Notes: generated from the sequence alone by a model not told the origin. A stretch of 64,000 nt of DNA from Croceitalea dokdonensis DOKDO 023 (GCF_001306415.1 NZ_LDJX01000004.1:285501-349500), one strand, 5' to 3'; counted from the stretch's first letter, positions 1-8,755 are shown. Numbers and translations are program-made.

Positions 1-2
1 AC

Positions 3-77
3 AATTATTTCGTGAATTCATTTGCACCCAGGAGTCGCTCCATCAATTTAAAATTGACGTACTGGTTGAATATTTAA
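3..77 (+). CDS. C-terminal tail of a DUF5916-family outer-membrane protein (5' end outside window)
   Basis: The open frame entering from the left edge encodes 24 residues and stops at 75-77. The peptide (NYFVNSFAPRSRSINLK, then LTYWLNI) is almost identical to the last 24 residues of the complete gene that follows (NYFVESFAPRSRSINLK, then FTYWLNI). This is therefore the end of a tandem paralogue. Ending in a strand rich in aromatic residues fits an outer-membrane beta-barrel terminus. Only the tail is visible, so function can only be carried over from the neighbour. Confidence 0.85.
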   Translation, partial: NYFVNSFAPRSRSINLKLTYWLNI

Positions 78-174
78 TCCCTTTAACCCCTACTTTAACC
101 AGAACATATACGTCGTTTAACCCATAGCAAATCACGTTCAGGTTATTTTATGATTTTCTTAACTATACGACCTT

Positions 175-182
175 TACTTTTG
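175..182 (+). promoter_or_regulatory. Candidate -7 promoter element for the DUF5916 gene
   Basis: TACTTTTG matches the Bacteroidetes -7 consensus TAnnTTTG and ends 17 bases before the ATG at 200. No TTG is seen at the -33 distance, so this is a weak call. Confidence 0.3.
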
Positions 183-199
183 TTGGACTAATATAGTGC

Positions 200-2398
200 A
201 TGGCCAACCGTTACTTTTTTTTATGGACTTTCCTCGTTGCCCTTGGTCTAGCAGCGCAGGACGCTCCCAAATCGTTTACGGTTAAATTCATTCAAGAAGA
301 AATCAACATAGACGGTAAGCTAGATGAACCTATTTGGGAAATCGCAGAAAGCGCCAATAACTTCCAACAGTATTTCCCATCCGATTCCATTCTGGCCATA
401 CAACAGACCGACATAAAAATGCTGTATTCCGAGTCTACCCTGTACATAGGGATTACGCTGTTTACCGAAGGCGACGACTACGTAGTACCTTCTTTGGAGC
501 GCGACTTTAGGGCGGGCGGCAGCGATAACATAAGCATCCTCTTTGATACCTTTAATGATGGAACCAACGCCTTCCTTTTTGGTTCCAATCCTTACGGGGT
601 AAGACGGGAAGCGTTAATTTCCGGAGGGGGTTTTGACTTAAGCGGCTTCACCACTTCATGGGATGTAAAATGGCGCGGAGAGTCACAAATTTATGATGGG
701 TACTATGTTACGGAATGGGCCATACCCTTAACCTCCTTTAAGTTCAATGAAGGCGAGACCAAATGGCGGATGAACAGTTATAGATTTGATACCCAGACCA
801 ATGAAACCAGTACTTGGGCAGAAATTCCCCAAAACCAGCTCATTTTTAATTTGGCGTTCATGGGTGACATGGTTTTTGAGAAACCACTGGGAAAATACCG
901 CACACCATTTGCACTTATTCCCTACACCAATGGGGTCAGCGCCAAGGATTTTGAAACTGGGGATAACCTAAACACCCTCAACTTTGGTGCGGATGCTAAA
1001 ATATCCGTTGGGAACAGTTTAAATTTAGACCTTACCTTAAATCCAGATTTCTCCACGGTGGAGGTGGATAACTTTATCACCAATCTCACTAGGTTTGAAG
1101 TTGCCCTCCCGGAAAGGAGGCAATTTTTTGTGGACAACAACGACCTTTTTGCCAGTTTTGGTAACAGCCGTGATTCCAATCCCTTTTTTTCCAGACGTAT
1201 TGGCATTGCCGAGGATGCAGACGGGGAAACCATAGAGAACGGCATTATTGGTGGAATGAGGTTAAGTGGAAAATTAAATGAGGATTGGCGGCTGGGCTTT
1301 TTAAACCTGCAGACCGAAGAAGACCTACAAAATGAAATTGCCAGCAATAACAATACAGTCCTTGCCTTGCAGAAAAAACTGTTTTCCAGGTCTAACCTAA
1401 GTTTCATCTTTGTGAATAGACAGACCTTTAAAGACTATGACTTTGTGGAAGAAACAGACCGTTACAATAGGGTGGTTGGTTTGGACTACAACTTGGCCTC
1501 GTCCGACAACACCTGGGTAGGCAAATTCTTTTACCACAAATCCTTTGCCAAAGACATTGGTAATGATGACAGCTCTGGCGGTGTTGATCTACAATATAAT
1601 TCCAGACATGTTAATTTTGGTTTGCGGGGCAATTATGTGGGAAACGACTTTAGGTCTGACCTTGGTTTTGTAAGAAGGCGCGATATCATCGCCGCCAGAC
1701 CCTTTGTAGAATATAATTTTTGGCCAAAAAAAGGGAAGATCAATACCCATGGGTTTCGGTTTAGCCCCAACGCCATCTGGAGGCCTACCCTAGACTACCA
1801 AAATACGGATTATGTCATGTTCAGCTCTTGGGGGGCAGAATATAAGGAACAGCAACAAATTTCCTTTAACATGTTCAACCGGTTCACTTTTCTAACGGAT
1901 CCGTTTGACCCCACGGGTACCGAGGGCGCATTGGAACTTCCGGCGGACACCGGGTATTATTACACCTCATTCGAAGCGGAATTTGAGTCGGATCGCAGAA
2001 AAGTGTTTTCATACTCCGCAGCACCACAATATGGAGACTTCTATAACGGCAAACGCTTCTCTTTTGAGGGCGATATGAGCCTACGCTTGCAACCTAAGGT
2101 GTTTTTATCGTTAAACGTTAATTATGATCGCATACAATTGCCCAACCCATTCCCCAGTGCAAACTTGTGGCTCATAAGCCCCCGCATCAACATTACCTTT
2201 AACAAAGCTATCTTCTGGTCCACTTTGGTACAGTACAGCAACCAACGGGACAACCTTGGGTTTAATTCTAGGCTACAATGGCGCTTTGCGCCATTATCAG
2301 ACCTGTTTATCGTGTACAACGATAATTATTTTGTGGAATCCTTTGCTCCCAGAAGCAGGTCCATCAACCTAAAATTCACCTATTGGTTAAACATTTAA
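200..2398 (+). CDS. DUF5916 outer-membrane protein with CBM9-like N-terminal domain
   Basis: A 732-residue secreted protein. Residues 1-19 form a signal peptide ending LGLAAQ. Residues about 25-215 resemble the carbohydrate-binding family 9-like fold, with the typical opening INIDGKLDEPIWE. The rest, to about 732, is the DUF5916 region: long amphipathic strands with many aromatic and Asn residues and a barrel-like C-terminus (TYWLNI), suggesting an outer-membrane beta-barrel. The family is common in Bacteroidetes; its substrate is unknown to me and a hydrolase label would be a guess. A second copy ends just upstream (3-77), so this is a tandem pair. The ATG is supported by the signal peptide that follows it directly. 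Confidence 0.85.
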   Translation: MANRYFFLWTFLVALGLAAQDAPKSFTVKFIQEEINIDGKLDEPIWEIAESANNFQQYFPSDSILAIQQTDIKMLYSESTLYIGITLFTEGDDYVVPSLERDFRAGGSDNISILFDTFNDGTNAFLFGSNPYGVRREALISGGGFDLSGFTTSWDVKWRGESQIYDGYYVTEWAIPLTSFKFNEGETKWRMNSYRFDTQTNETSTWAEIPQNQLIFNLAFMGDMVFEKPLGKYRTPFALIPYTNGVSAKDFETGDNLNTLNFGADAKISVGNSLNLDLTLNPDFSTVEVDNFITNLTRFEVALPERRQFFVDNNDLFASFGNSRDSNPFFSRRIGIAEDADGETIENGIIGGMRLSGKLNEDWRLGFLNLQTEEDLQNEIASNNNTVLALQKKLFSRSNLSFIFVNRQTFKDYDFVEETDRYNRVVGLDYNLASSDNTWVGKFFYHKSFAKDIGNDDSSGGVDLQYNSRHVNFGLRGNYVGNDFRSDLGFVRRRDIIAARPFVEYNFWPKKGKINTHGFRFSPNAIWRPTLDYQNTDYVMFSSWGAEYKEQQQISFNMFNRFTFLTDPFDPTGTEGALELPADTGYYYTSFEAEFESDRRKVFSYSAAPQYGDFYNGKRFSFEGDMSLRLQPKVFLSLNVNYDRIQLPNPFPSANLWLISPRINITFNKAIFWSTLVQYSNQRDNLGFNSRLQWRFAPLSDLFIVYNDNYFVESFAPRSRSINLKFTYWLNI

Positions 2399-2571
2399 GG
2401 TCCGGCCGCGTGGATGGTAAGGCGTGATACCTTAGGCTAAGTACTCCTTTTCTAATTTCCGGTCCCTTTAACTTACAAATTCAGTTTTTTACCCCTTAAC
2501 CTTGTCAGAAGTAACCCAAAGCTAAAAATCGATTATTCTTTTTTACCTTAGGCAGACTAAAACCAACTACA

Positions 2572-3834
2572 ATGAATCAACTGCCTTTAACGGAGGATAC
2601 GGTAATTTTTGGCCTTTTGGCACTGTGTCTAGGTTTTGTTTTCCTCACCTCTTCCAGGAAGACCGGTTTTTGGAAAAAATTCTACGGGATTGTTCCCACG
2701 GTACTCATGTGCTACTTACTTCCGTCCATTCTGGCCAGTATTGGTATCATAGATGAAAAAAGCTCACATACCTATTATATTGCCAGTAGGTATTTATTGC
2801 CGGCCGCGTTGATTTTAATGACGTTGAGCATAGATTTAAAAGCCATTGCCAATTTGGGCTCCAAGGCCTTAATTATGTTTTTGACCGGCACTGTTGGTAT
2901 TATCATTGGTGGACCACTGGCGATTTTATTGGTTTCTTTGGTGTCACCAGAGACTGTTGGAGGTGCTGGTTTTGATGCGGTCTGGAGGGGCCTTGCCACC
3001 ATTGCCGGTAGTTGGATCGGGGGTGGGGCCAACCAAGCGGCCATGTTAGAGGTATTTGAGTTTAATCAGGAAAAATACGGAGGCATGGTCTTGGTGGATA
3101 TTGTGGTTGCCAATATTTGGATGGCCATTGTCTTGCTTGGTGTTGGCAAAACCAAAAAGATTGATGCTTGGTTACAAGCAGATACCTCTTCCATTGAAAA
3201 ATTAAAGACCAAGGTAGCTGCCCATGCAGAAAAAACAGCAAGAATACCAAGCCTTCATGATTATATGGCCCTGCTTCTTTTTGCATTTGCAGGGGTAGGT
3301 TTGGCACATTTCCTTGGCCATCATTTTGCGGAATTTTTAGAAACGAATTTTGAGGTGATAAGCAACAAGGAAAAAGCGCTGTCTTCCTTGGGGTCCAAGT
3401 TCCTTTGGATGGTGGTGGTCGCCACGGCCATTGGTATTGGCCTTTCTTTCACCAAGGCAAAAAATTACGAGGGTGCGGGAGCCAGCAAATTGGGCAGCGT
3501 TTTTATTTATATTTTGGTGGCCACCATAGGGATGAAGATGGACCTAGCAGCAGTTTTGGAAAACCCTGGGCTTATAGCTATTGGGCTTATTTGGATAAGT
3601 ATCCATGCCGTACTCCTCATCATTGTGGCAAAAATCATCAAAGCACCCTTTTTCTTTCTGGCCGTTGGTAGCCAAGCCAATGTTGGTGGGGCGGCATCGG
3701 CACCTGTGGTAGCGGCAGAATTTCATCCCGCATTAACGTCCGTAGGAATCCTATTGGCAGTTTTTGGCTATGTAGTTGGTACGGGCGGTGCTTATTTATG
3801 CGCCTTATTAATGGAAGTAGCCTCTAGCTTTTAA
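2572..3834 (+). CDS. DUF819 family integral membrane protein
   Basis: A 420-residue, very hydrophobic protein with roughly 11-12 predicted membrane segments across its whole length. Two related glycine- and asparagine-rich motifs, GSWIGGGANQAAMLE (about 145-160) and GSQANVGGAASAPVVA (about 365-380), sit in equivalent places in the two halves, as in inverted-repeat transporters. DUF819 (YjcL-like) proteins are widespread in bacteria and related to transporter-like folds; the substrate is not known. It stands alone, with 173 bases upstream and the broken DUF3667 gene starting four bases after its stop. Confidence 0.88.
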   Translation: MNQLPLTEDTVIFGLLALCLGFVFLTSSRKTGFWKKFYGIVPTVLMCYLLPSILASIGIIDEKSSHTYYIASRYLLPAALILMTLSIDLKAIANLGSKALIMFLTGTVGIIIGGPLAILLVSLVSPETVGGAGFDAVWRGLATIAGSWIGGGANQAAMLEVFEFNQEKYGGMVLVDIVVANIWMAIVLLGVGKTKKIDAWLQADTSSIEKLKTKVAAHAEKTARIPSLHDYMALLLFAFAGVGLAHFLGHHFAEFLETNFEVISNKEKALSSLGSKFLWMVVVATAIGIGLSFTKAKNYEGAGASKLGSVFIYILVATIGMKMDLAAVLENPGLIAIGLIWISIHAVLLIIVAKIIKAPFFFLAVGSQANVGGAASAPVVAAEFHPALTSVGILLAVFGYVVGTGGAYLCALLMEVASSF

Positions 3835-3838
3835 ACCT

Positions 3839-4624
3839 ATGGAAGGAGAAAAAGGGATGTACTGCAAGAACTGCAACAGTAGGTTACGAGGCGCGTTTTG
3901 TGGGTCATGTGGCCAAATGCCCGTGTATCAAAACTTACCGTACAAACATTTTTTACAGAGCTTCAGGAGAGCATTCTCCAGATAGACCGTGGGTTTTTGT
4001 TCACGATAAAAGAATTGTTTATCCGCCCAGGAAACGCCATTAGGGATTTTATCCAAGGAAAACGAAAGAATTATTTTAAACCCGTTGCCTACGCATTTAC
4101 GTTGTCAACATTATATTTTCTGGTCACCAGGCTCATAGAAATCAATACCCCGATTCATGATTTGCTTAACGGGTATTCAGCAGGATACGCAGAGGGATGG
4201 AACAACCAAAAGGGCGAAGCTGTTGGTACGGCTTTCTTTCAGCTTATAATGGATAACTACCCTTACGCCGTATTACTGTTTCTTCCCTTTTTACGCCGGT
4301 GCATCCAAACTTGCGTTTATCGATATAGCACACAACTATTTGGAACATTTGGTGATTAACTGTTTTATCCTAGGTCAGCAGGCCCTTATCTACTCGGTTT
4401 TTTCAATTCCAATGTTTTTTATGGATGGTGTTTATTATTACGAATTGTTGCCATTTATGGCTGCAGTTCTGTATGCGAGGTTTGCCTTTGTGACCTTCTT
4501 TAATGTCTTGGCAACATGGAAGGCGATACTTAGGGTGATACTCTGCTATGTGATACTGGGGGTTTTCCTTCAACTTTTCTTGATGATCGGCCTTGCCGTT
4601 TCTAAGATCATTGAAAGTCTATAA
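3839..4624 (+). pseudogene. DUF3667-type zinc-ribbon membrane protein broken by two frameshifts
   Basis: Three overlapping frames together give one DUF3667 protein. From the ATG at 3839 the first frame encodes a double CxxC zinc ribbon (YCKNCN...FCGSCGQ) and then runs out of frame near 3917-3920. The second frame, from about 3920 to 4290, encodes the typical core QIDRGFLFTIKELFIRPG followed by a membrane segment. Near the five-T run at about 4288-4292 the reading returns to the first frame and continues to the stop at 4624 (EHLVINCFILGQQALIYS). Adding one A to the AAA at about 3918 and removing one T from the T run restores a continuous protein of about 261 residues. Both sites are homopolymers, so either a decayed gene or two sequencing errors would explain it. 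Confidence 0.8.
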
Positions 4625-4707
4625 TTTCATTTGAATCCTGCAATTTTATAAAAATTGACAGCCGTAATACCAAAGAAAACCGATATTTGCCCTGCTAAAC
4701 TTTAAGG

Positions 4708-5406
4708 ATGAAAAAAATTGCAGTTTTAATCACCGTAATGCTCACCATAACTGCCTGCAAAAAGGACTTGAGTAAAAGCATGATTGTAAAAGGTGATATC
4801 GCCGGACTAAAAAAAGGCACCCTTTACCTACAACGTGTCCAAGATTCTACCTTGGTCAACATAGACTCGGTTCAATTACGGGGAGATGGTAATTTTGAGT
4901 TTATTTATGATATTGACAGCCCTGAAATTTTTTATTTATTTCTGGATAAGGCCGATAACAACGACGTGAACGACAGGATAACTTTTTTTGGGGAACAGGG
5001 TGAAATCAGCGTTGCCACCAATTGGAATACCATAGATACGGAGGCCAAAGTTTCTGGTTCCAATTCACATGACACCTATACCCAATTTAACCAGATGCTA
5101 TCCAGATTTAATATGAGGGAACTAAGCCTTGCCCAGTTGACCATAACGGACGATACGGAAGCCCAGCAAGAAAAAATAGATTCTGTAAATCAGTTATTGA
5201 ACAAAAACCTCCTCAGACGTTATCAGTACGTCCTAAATTTTGCCCTTACGAAGCCAGACAGTTACGTTACCCCATACGTTGCACTTACTGAAGCTGCCAA
5301 CGCAAATCCAAAATACCTGGATTCCATTTATAACGCATTGACTCCCAAAGTGGCATCATCCAAATACGGTAAGCAACTTAAAAAGTACCTTGCAGAATTG
5401 AAATAG
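4708..5406 (+). CDS. DUF4369-type periplasmic lipoprotein
   Basis: A 232-residue protein with a lipoprotein signal peptide; the lipobox ends ITAC, placing the lipidated cysteine at residue 17. The next part (about 25-125: IVKGDIAGLKKGTLYLQR, DSVQLRGDGNFEF) matches the DUF4369 beta-domain that usually precedes a thioredoxin domain in Bacteroidetes TlpA-like proteins. Here no thioredoxin domain or CxxC follows; the C-terminal half is helical. It is therefore a stand-alone DUF4369 lipoprotein, likely anchored in the envelope, with unknown role. It stands alone, convergent with the minus-strand gene ending at 5508. Confidence 0.75.
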   Translation: MKKIAVLITVMLTITACKKDLSKSMIVKGDIAGLKKGTLYLQRVQDSTLVNIDSVQLRGDGNFEFIYDIDSPEIFYLFLDKADNNDVNDRITFFGEQGEISVATNWNTIDTEAKVSGSNSHDTYTQFNQMLSRFNMRELSLAQLTITDDTEAQQEKIDSVNQLLNKNLLRRYQYVLNFALTKPDSYVTPYVALTEAANANPKYLDSIYNALTPKVASSKYGKQLKKYLAELK

Positions 5407-5507
5407 TGGATAACCATCACAAATGAGATGTACTAGAAAAAGTTAGAAGGGATAGGGAGCCGGAGTCCGTTTTAACATGCTCATCGTGTAAGACCCTATT
5501 GGGAACG

Positions 5508-5780
5508 CTAGGCTGCCAATTTATTCAATTTTTCAATAAGGACGGTTGCCTTTTCCTCTAACTCCTTACGGACCGTCTTAAAGTGAGCCTTTTTACTGCC
5601 TTCTACTTTTTGGTTTACTTTATCCATTAAGCCATCAAAAACCGTAATTGCTTCCTCAATAATGGCGTTCCCGTCCGCTGAATTGGTGTTGCCACTATCG
5701 GCCTCCCAGATATAAACCGCTTCAATAATATCACCCAAAACAAAATTGATATCTTTTTTTAAATCGCGAATACTAGCCAT
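5508..5780 (-). CDS. Small conserved helical protein, function unknown
   Basis: A 90-residue protein with no signal peptide or membrane segment. It is acidic and almost entirely helical by composition (DLKKDINFVLGDIIEAVYIW at the start, then an Asp/Asn-rich loop at about 28-38, then charged helices ending EKLNKLAA). I recognise it only as a hypothetical of flavobacterial type. It lies 28 bases after manA, but a good promoter (TTG at 5823-5825, 18 bases, TATTTTTG at 5797-5804 on the minus strand) overlaps the manA 3' end, so it may be transcribed on its own. No function is inferred. Confidence 0.7.
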   Translation of the reverse strand: MASIRDLKKDINFVLGDIIEAVYIWEADSGNTNSADGNAIIEEAITVFDGLMDKVNQKVEGSKKAHFKTVRKELEEKATVLIEKLNKLAA

Positions 5781-5796
5781 AGGTCTAAATTTTCAA

Positions 5797-5825
5797 CAAA
5801 AATAAGCTTTAAATAGTAACTTCAA
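5797..5825 (-). promoter_or_regulatory. Promoter overlapping the 3' end of manA
   Basis: On the minus strand TTG (5825-5823), an 18-base spacer and TATTTTTG (5804-5797) match the Bacteroidetes TTG / TAnnTTTG promoter. The -33 part lies inside the last codons of manA, and the start codon of the 90-residue gene (5780) is 16 bases past the -7 box. Confidence 0.5.
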
Positions 5826-6777
5826 GTAGTGTGCTTGCCGTTGTTTTTAGCGTTAAGGTCTTCGTAAGGGCAGGAACCAAAGTGGTCTCCCCCTTATTTA
5901 ATACTACGGCTCCAAATTCCGTTTCCACGCTTGCCGCTCCTTCCACGCACATGAGTATGGTAAATGAATCCCGGTTGGCAATATCCCTGGTCATATCTTT
6001 GGTGAGTGACAGCACATCAGTTTTAAAGTAGGGACAATGTACCATTTTGTGGGTCAAATCTTTTTCCCGTGGATAATCCACCTTAAAATCGTCCTTTTTG
6101 GTGTAGTCTATAGCATCCAAGGCTAAATCTGTATGTAACTCCCGTAATTGGCCATTCTTATCTTTCCGATTAAAATCAAATACGCGATAAGTAACGTCAG
6201 AGGTCTGTTGAATTTCTGCCAACAGCACCCCGCCACCAATGGCATGGATTTTCCCTGTGTTGATAAAAAAGGTATCCCCTTTAGCTACCTCTTCATAATT
6301 CAAAAGGTCCAACAACGTATTTTGGGCCAAACTATCTTGATATTCCCCCTTGGTAACCTCCTTGTTAAAACCTACGATCAATTTTGCCCCGGGATCTGCG
6401 TCCATGACATACCACATCTCTGTTTTCCCAAAAGAGTCATGTCTTTCCTTGGCTAATTTATCATTGGGGTGCAATTGAATGGAAAGGTCCTGTTTGGCAT
6501 CAATAAATTTTATCAAGATTGGGAAATCGGTTCCAAAACGTTTATACACTGCGTCTCCCAAAAGCTTCCCTTTATGTAAATTGATCAACTCCTGTAACGA
6601 AGTGCCGGCAAAGGGACCATTTTCCACGATGGACACATCACCCTTTACCGCAGATAGCTCCCAGCTTTCACCGGTAATATCGCTAGTGCTTGGTTTATGC
6701 AATACGTCTTTTAGTTTGGTTCCTCCCCACAACCGTTCTTTAAGAATAGGGGTGAATTTTAAAGGGTATAAGCTCAT
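5809..6777 (-). CDS. manA: Mannose-6-phosphate isomerase, class I (short form)
   Basis: A 322-residue cytoplasmic enzyme that interconverts fructose 6-phosphate and mannose 6-phosphate, feeding GDP-mannose and surface polysaccharide synthesis. The opening PLKFTPILKERLWGGTKL is typical of the Bacillus/Bacteroidetes short class. Zinc-site motifs are visible: SIQLHPNDKLA (about 99-109), KTEMWYV (about 118-124) and GKIHAIGGGVLLAEIQQTSD (about 176-195). A cupin fold fills the centre, with a smaller C-terminal beta domain. It follows the QueD-like gene by 13 bases and is probably in one unit with idi. Family is clear; some short class I members act on other sugar phosphates. Confidence 0.9.
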   Translation of the reverse strand: MSLYPLKFTPILKERLWGGTKLKDVLHKPSTSDITGESWELSAVKGDVSIVENGPFAGTSLQELINLHKGKLLGDAVYKRFGTDFPILIKFIDAKQDLSIQLHPNDKLAKERHDSFGKTEMWYVMDADPGAKLIVGFNKEVTKGEYQDSLAQNTLLDLLNYEEVAKGDTFFINTGKIHAIGGGVLLAEIQQTSDVTYRVFDFNRKDKNGQLRELHTDLALDAIDYTKKDDFKVDYPREKDLTHKMVHCPYFKTDVLSLTKDMTRDIANRDSFTILMCVEGAASVETEFGAVVLNKGETTLVPALTKTLTLKTTASTLLEVTI

Positions 6778-6790
6778 AACTGTTCATTCA

Positions 6791-7198
6791 TTAACCTGAA
6801 TAGGTAACGAAATTACGAGGGGTTTCGTACAAGACCACTTCAATATCTTTGTCGGCATCAATATGCTTGCGAAGCTTATCATATATGACCACTGCGATAT
6901 TCTCTGCGGTAGGATTTAAGTTTTTAAAATCCGGAACGTCCATGTTCAGGTTTTTGTGGTCAAAAGCTTCTTCCACCTCCTCCTTGATCAAATCCTTTAA
7001 CACCTTCATATCCATAACATACCCTGTTACTTCATCTATTTCGCCGGTAACGCTTACGATCAGATCATAATTATGGCCGTGAAATCTTGGATTGTTGCAT
7101 TTGCCAAACACTTCATTGTTTTTCTCAAAGCTCCAATCTGGACGGTATAATCTGTGGGCGGCGTTAAAATGTGCCTTCCTACTAACTTTAACTCTCAT
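6791..7198 (-). CDS. 6-carboxytetrahydropterin synthase / PTPS family (QueD-like)
   Basis: A 135-residue T-fold enzyme. The zinc histidines are visible in FNAAHRL (about 11-16) and RFHGHNY (about 37-43). The catalytic cysteine is in FGKCNNP just before, and the Asp-His pair is in EEAFDHKNLN (about 71-80). In bacteria such proteins usually make 6-carboxy-5,6,7,8-tetrahydropterin for queuosine, but some act in pterin synthesis, and no other queuosine genes are nearby. I place the start at ATG 7198, four bases after the idi stop. An upstream in-frame TTG at 7216 would overlap idi and add only a lysine-rich stretch. Confidence 0.88.
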   Translation of the reverse strand: MRVKVSRKAHFNAAHRLYRPDWSFEKNNEVFGKCNNPRFHGHNYDLIVSVTGEIDEVTGYVMDMKVLKDLIKEEVEEAFDHKNLNMDVPDFKNLNPTAENIAVVIYDKLRKHIDADKDIEVVLYETPRNFVTYSG

Positions 7199-7202
7199 TT
7201 TT

Positions 7203-7724
7203 TTATTCTTTTTCAATCAAGTGTTCATAAAAACGTTCAAAGATAATTTTGAACCAGGCCGTGTAATTGTTGGGATGTAAGGCAATATCTTGCTTAATAT
7301 CCCGCGGATGCATCCACTTCCAATCTTCTACCTCATCCGTATTGATTTTTGGTTCTCCATCAAACCTTCCCATCATCACATGATCGTACTCATGTTCCGT
7401 TAGGCCATTATCAAAAGGGGCTTTGTACATAAATGAAAAGAGCTCGGTAAGTTCCGTGACAAAACCCATTTCCTCCATTAACCTCCGTTTTCCTGCATCG
7501 ATATTGGTTTCCCCGTCCCGTTGGTGACTACAGCAGGTGTTGGTCCATAATAAGGGGGAGTGGTATTTATGGGCAGCTCGTTGCTGTAACATGGTCTCCC
7601 CTTTTTCATTCATCACAAAAACCGAAAATGCCCGATGCAGCACTGCTTTTTCATGTGCCTCCATCTTGGGCATTAAACCAATTTGCCGATTTTCCGTATC
7701 GACAAGGATAACTTTCTCTTCCAT
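7203..7724 (-). CDS. idi: Isopentenyl-diphosphate delta-isomerase, type 1
   Basis: A 173-residue Nudix-fold enzyme that converts IPP to DMAPP for isoprenoid synthesis. The catalytic cysteine lies in WTNTCCSHQRDGE (about 64-76). The first metal-binding histidine region is KYHSPLL, and the Nudix-like helix is KRRLMEEMGF (about 83-92). The second catalytic acidic region is ETHEYDH-like (LTEHEYDHVMMG, about 112-123). Length matches type I enzymes. It heads the idi, queD-like, manA unit. A -7 box (TATTTTTG, 7736-7729) ends four bases before the ATG, suggesting a leaderless message. Confidence 0.93.
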   Translation of the reverse strand: MEEKVILVDTENRQIGLMPKMEAHEKAVLHRAFSVFVMNEKGETMLQQRAAHKYHSPLLWTNTCCSHQRDGETNIDAGKRRLMEEMGFVTELTELFSFMYKAPFDNGLTEHEYDHVMMGRFDGEPKINTDEVEDWKWMHPRDIKQDIALHPNNYTAWFKIIFERFYEHLIEKE

Positions 7725-7728
7725 AGAG

Positions 7729-7763
7729 CAAAAATATGACCTTTACCCCACTTGGTTTGCCAA
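7729..7763 (-). promoter_or_regulatory. Promoter of idi, implying a leaderless mRNA
   Basis: On the minus strand TATTTTTG (7736-7729) fits TAnnTTTG exactly and is followed by CTCT and the idi ATG. A TTG (7763-7761) lies 24 bases upstream of the -7 box, slightly longer than the usual spacing. Transcription would start at or within a base or two of the start codon. Confidence 0.45.
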
Positions 7764-7790
7764 AGAGTTTATAAATAATCCAAGAATATT

Positions 7791-8744
7791 CTAGAAGAAA
7801 CGCGGTGATTTTAAATTGCCTATAGCGCGTATAAAATCATACCTAAGCACCACCTCAAAAGAACCGTCATTGAAGGTAGTACCACCTAGCGCCGTGGTTT
7901 CCCTGTCATAGGCGACACCGATCAACAATTGATCGCTCACCTGAAAACCAAACATGCCACTGACAGCGGCATCCCAACGGTAGGCAGCTCCCAAAATAAA
8001 TTTTTCATTGAACAAAAAATTGGCAGAGGCATCTACCTGTAACGGAGCACCTTGAACCATCTTTGTCAACAAGGCAGGCTTAAATTTTAAAAAAGGGTTT
8101 AAATCCCAAACATAACCGGTGATAAAGTACCAGTTCATCTGCTCACGGGCCACGGAGAGCGTGGATTCTTGAAAATGCTCCGTCTCCAACAATCTTGGGA
8201 TGGACAAACCAGCGTAGAAACGATCTGTATGGTAGTATACCCCTGCACCAAAATTTGGGGAAAAACGGTTGTCAATATCCATTTGTAAGGTACCATCCAT
8301 CCCTTGGGTATTATCCACGGTTAGCTCGGAAAAGCGAATATCCAACAGATGGGCGCTAGCTTTAAAACCAAAACTTAATTTGCCCTCATAACCTGTAGGG
8401 ATAGTATAGGATAAATCTAGGTCTATATTTTGTTCCGACGTTGGCCCAATAACATCATTCACAAATGATACTCCAACACCAACGCCACGGATGGATAATG
8501 GGGTATGGATATTAAAGGTTTGCGTAACCGGAGCTCCTTCTAGACCTACCCATTGCGAGCGATAAAGCCCGCCGATGCTCATGTGCCCCCTAGAACCTGC
8601 ATAGGCAGGGTTAACACTTACCGTGTTATACATGTATTGGGTGTACTGGGCATCTTGTTGTGCCAAAGCACTTTGGCTACCGACCAACACTATAAATAGC
8701 AACAAGGTGAAATATTTTGTCATCATAAATTTCTGTTTCCCCAT
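7791..8744 (-). CDS. PorP/SprF family type IX secretion membrane protein
   Basis: A 317-residue outer-membrane protein. The signal peptide ends SQSALAQ; the mature start QQDAQYTQYMYNTVSVNPAY and the following AGSRG, LYRSQWVGLEGAP are the signature of the PorP/SprF family. The rest is barrel-like strands (AGVYYHTDRFYAGLSIPRLL, AYRWDAAVSGMFGFQVSDQL). In Flavobacterium johnsoniae SprF is needed to export the type B cargo SprB, and PorP-like genes commonly sit next to type B cargo genes. That is the case here: the 672-residue type B protein ends 11 bases upstream. ATG 8744 is used; ATGs at 8726 and 8723 are alternatives. A paralogue lies at 21432-22367. Confidence 0.92.
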   Translation of the reverse strand: MGKQKFMMTKYFTLLLFIVLVGSQSALAQQDAQYTQYMYNTVSVNPAYAGSRGHMSIGGLYRSQWVGLEGAPVTQTFNIHTPLSIRGVGVGVSFVNDVIGPTSEQNIDLDLSYTIPTGYEGKLSFGFKASAHLLDIRFSELTVDNTQGMDGTLQMDIDNRFSPNFGAGVYYHTDRFYAGLSIPRLLETEHFQESTLSVAREQMNWYFITGYVWDLNPFLKFKPALLTKMVQGAPLQVDASANFLFNEKFILGAAYRWDAAVSGMFGFQVSDQLLIGVAYDRETTALGGTTFNDGSFEVVLRYDFIRAIGNLKSPRFF

Positions 8745-8755
8745 GAGGTCACCTC

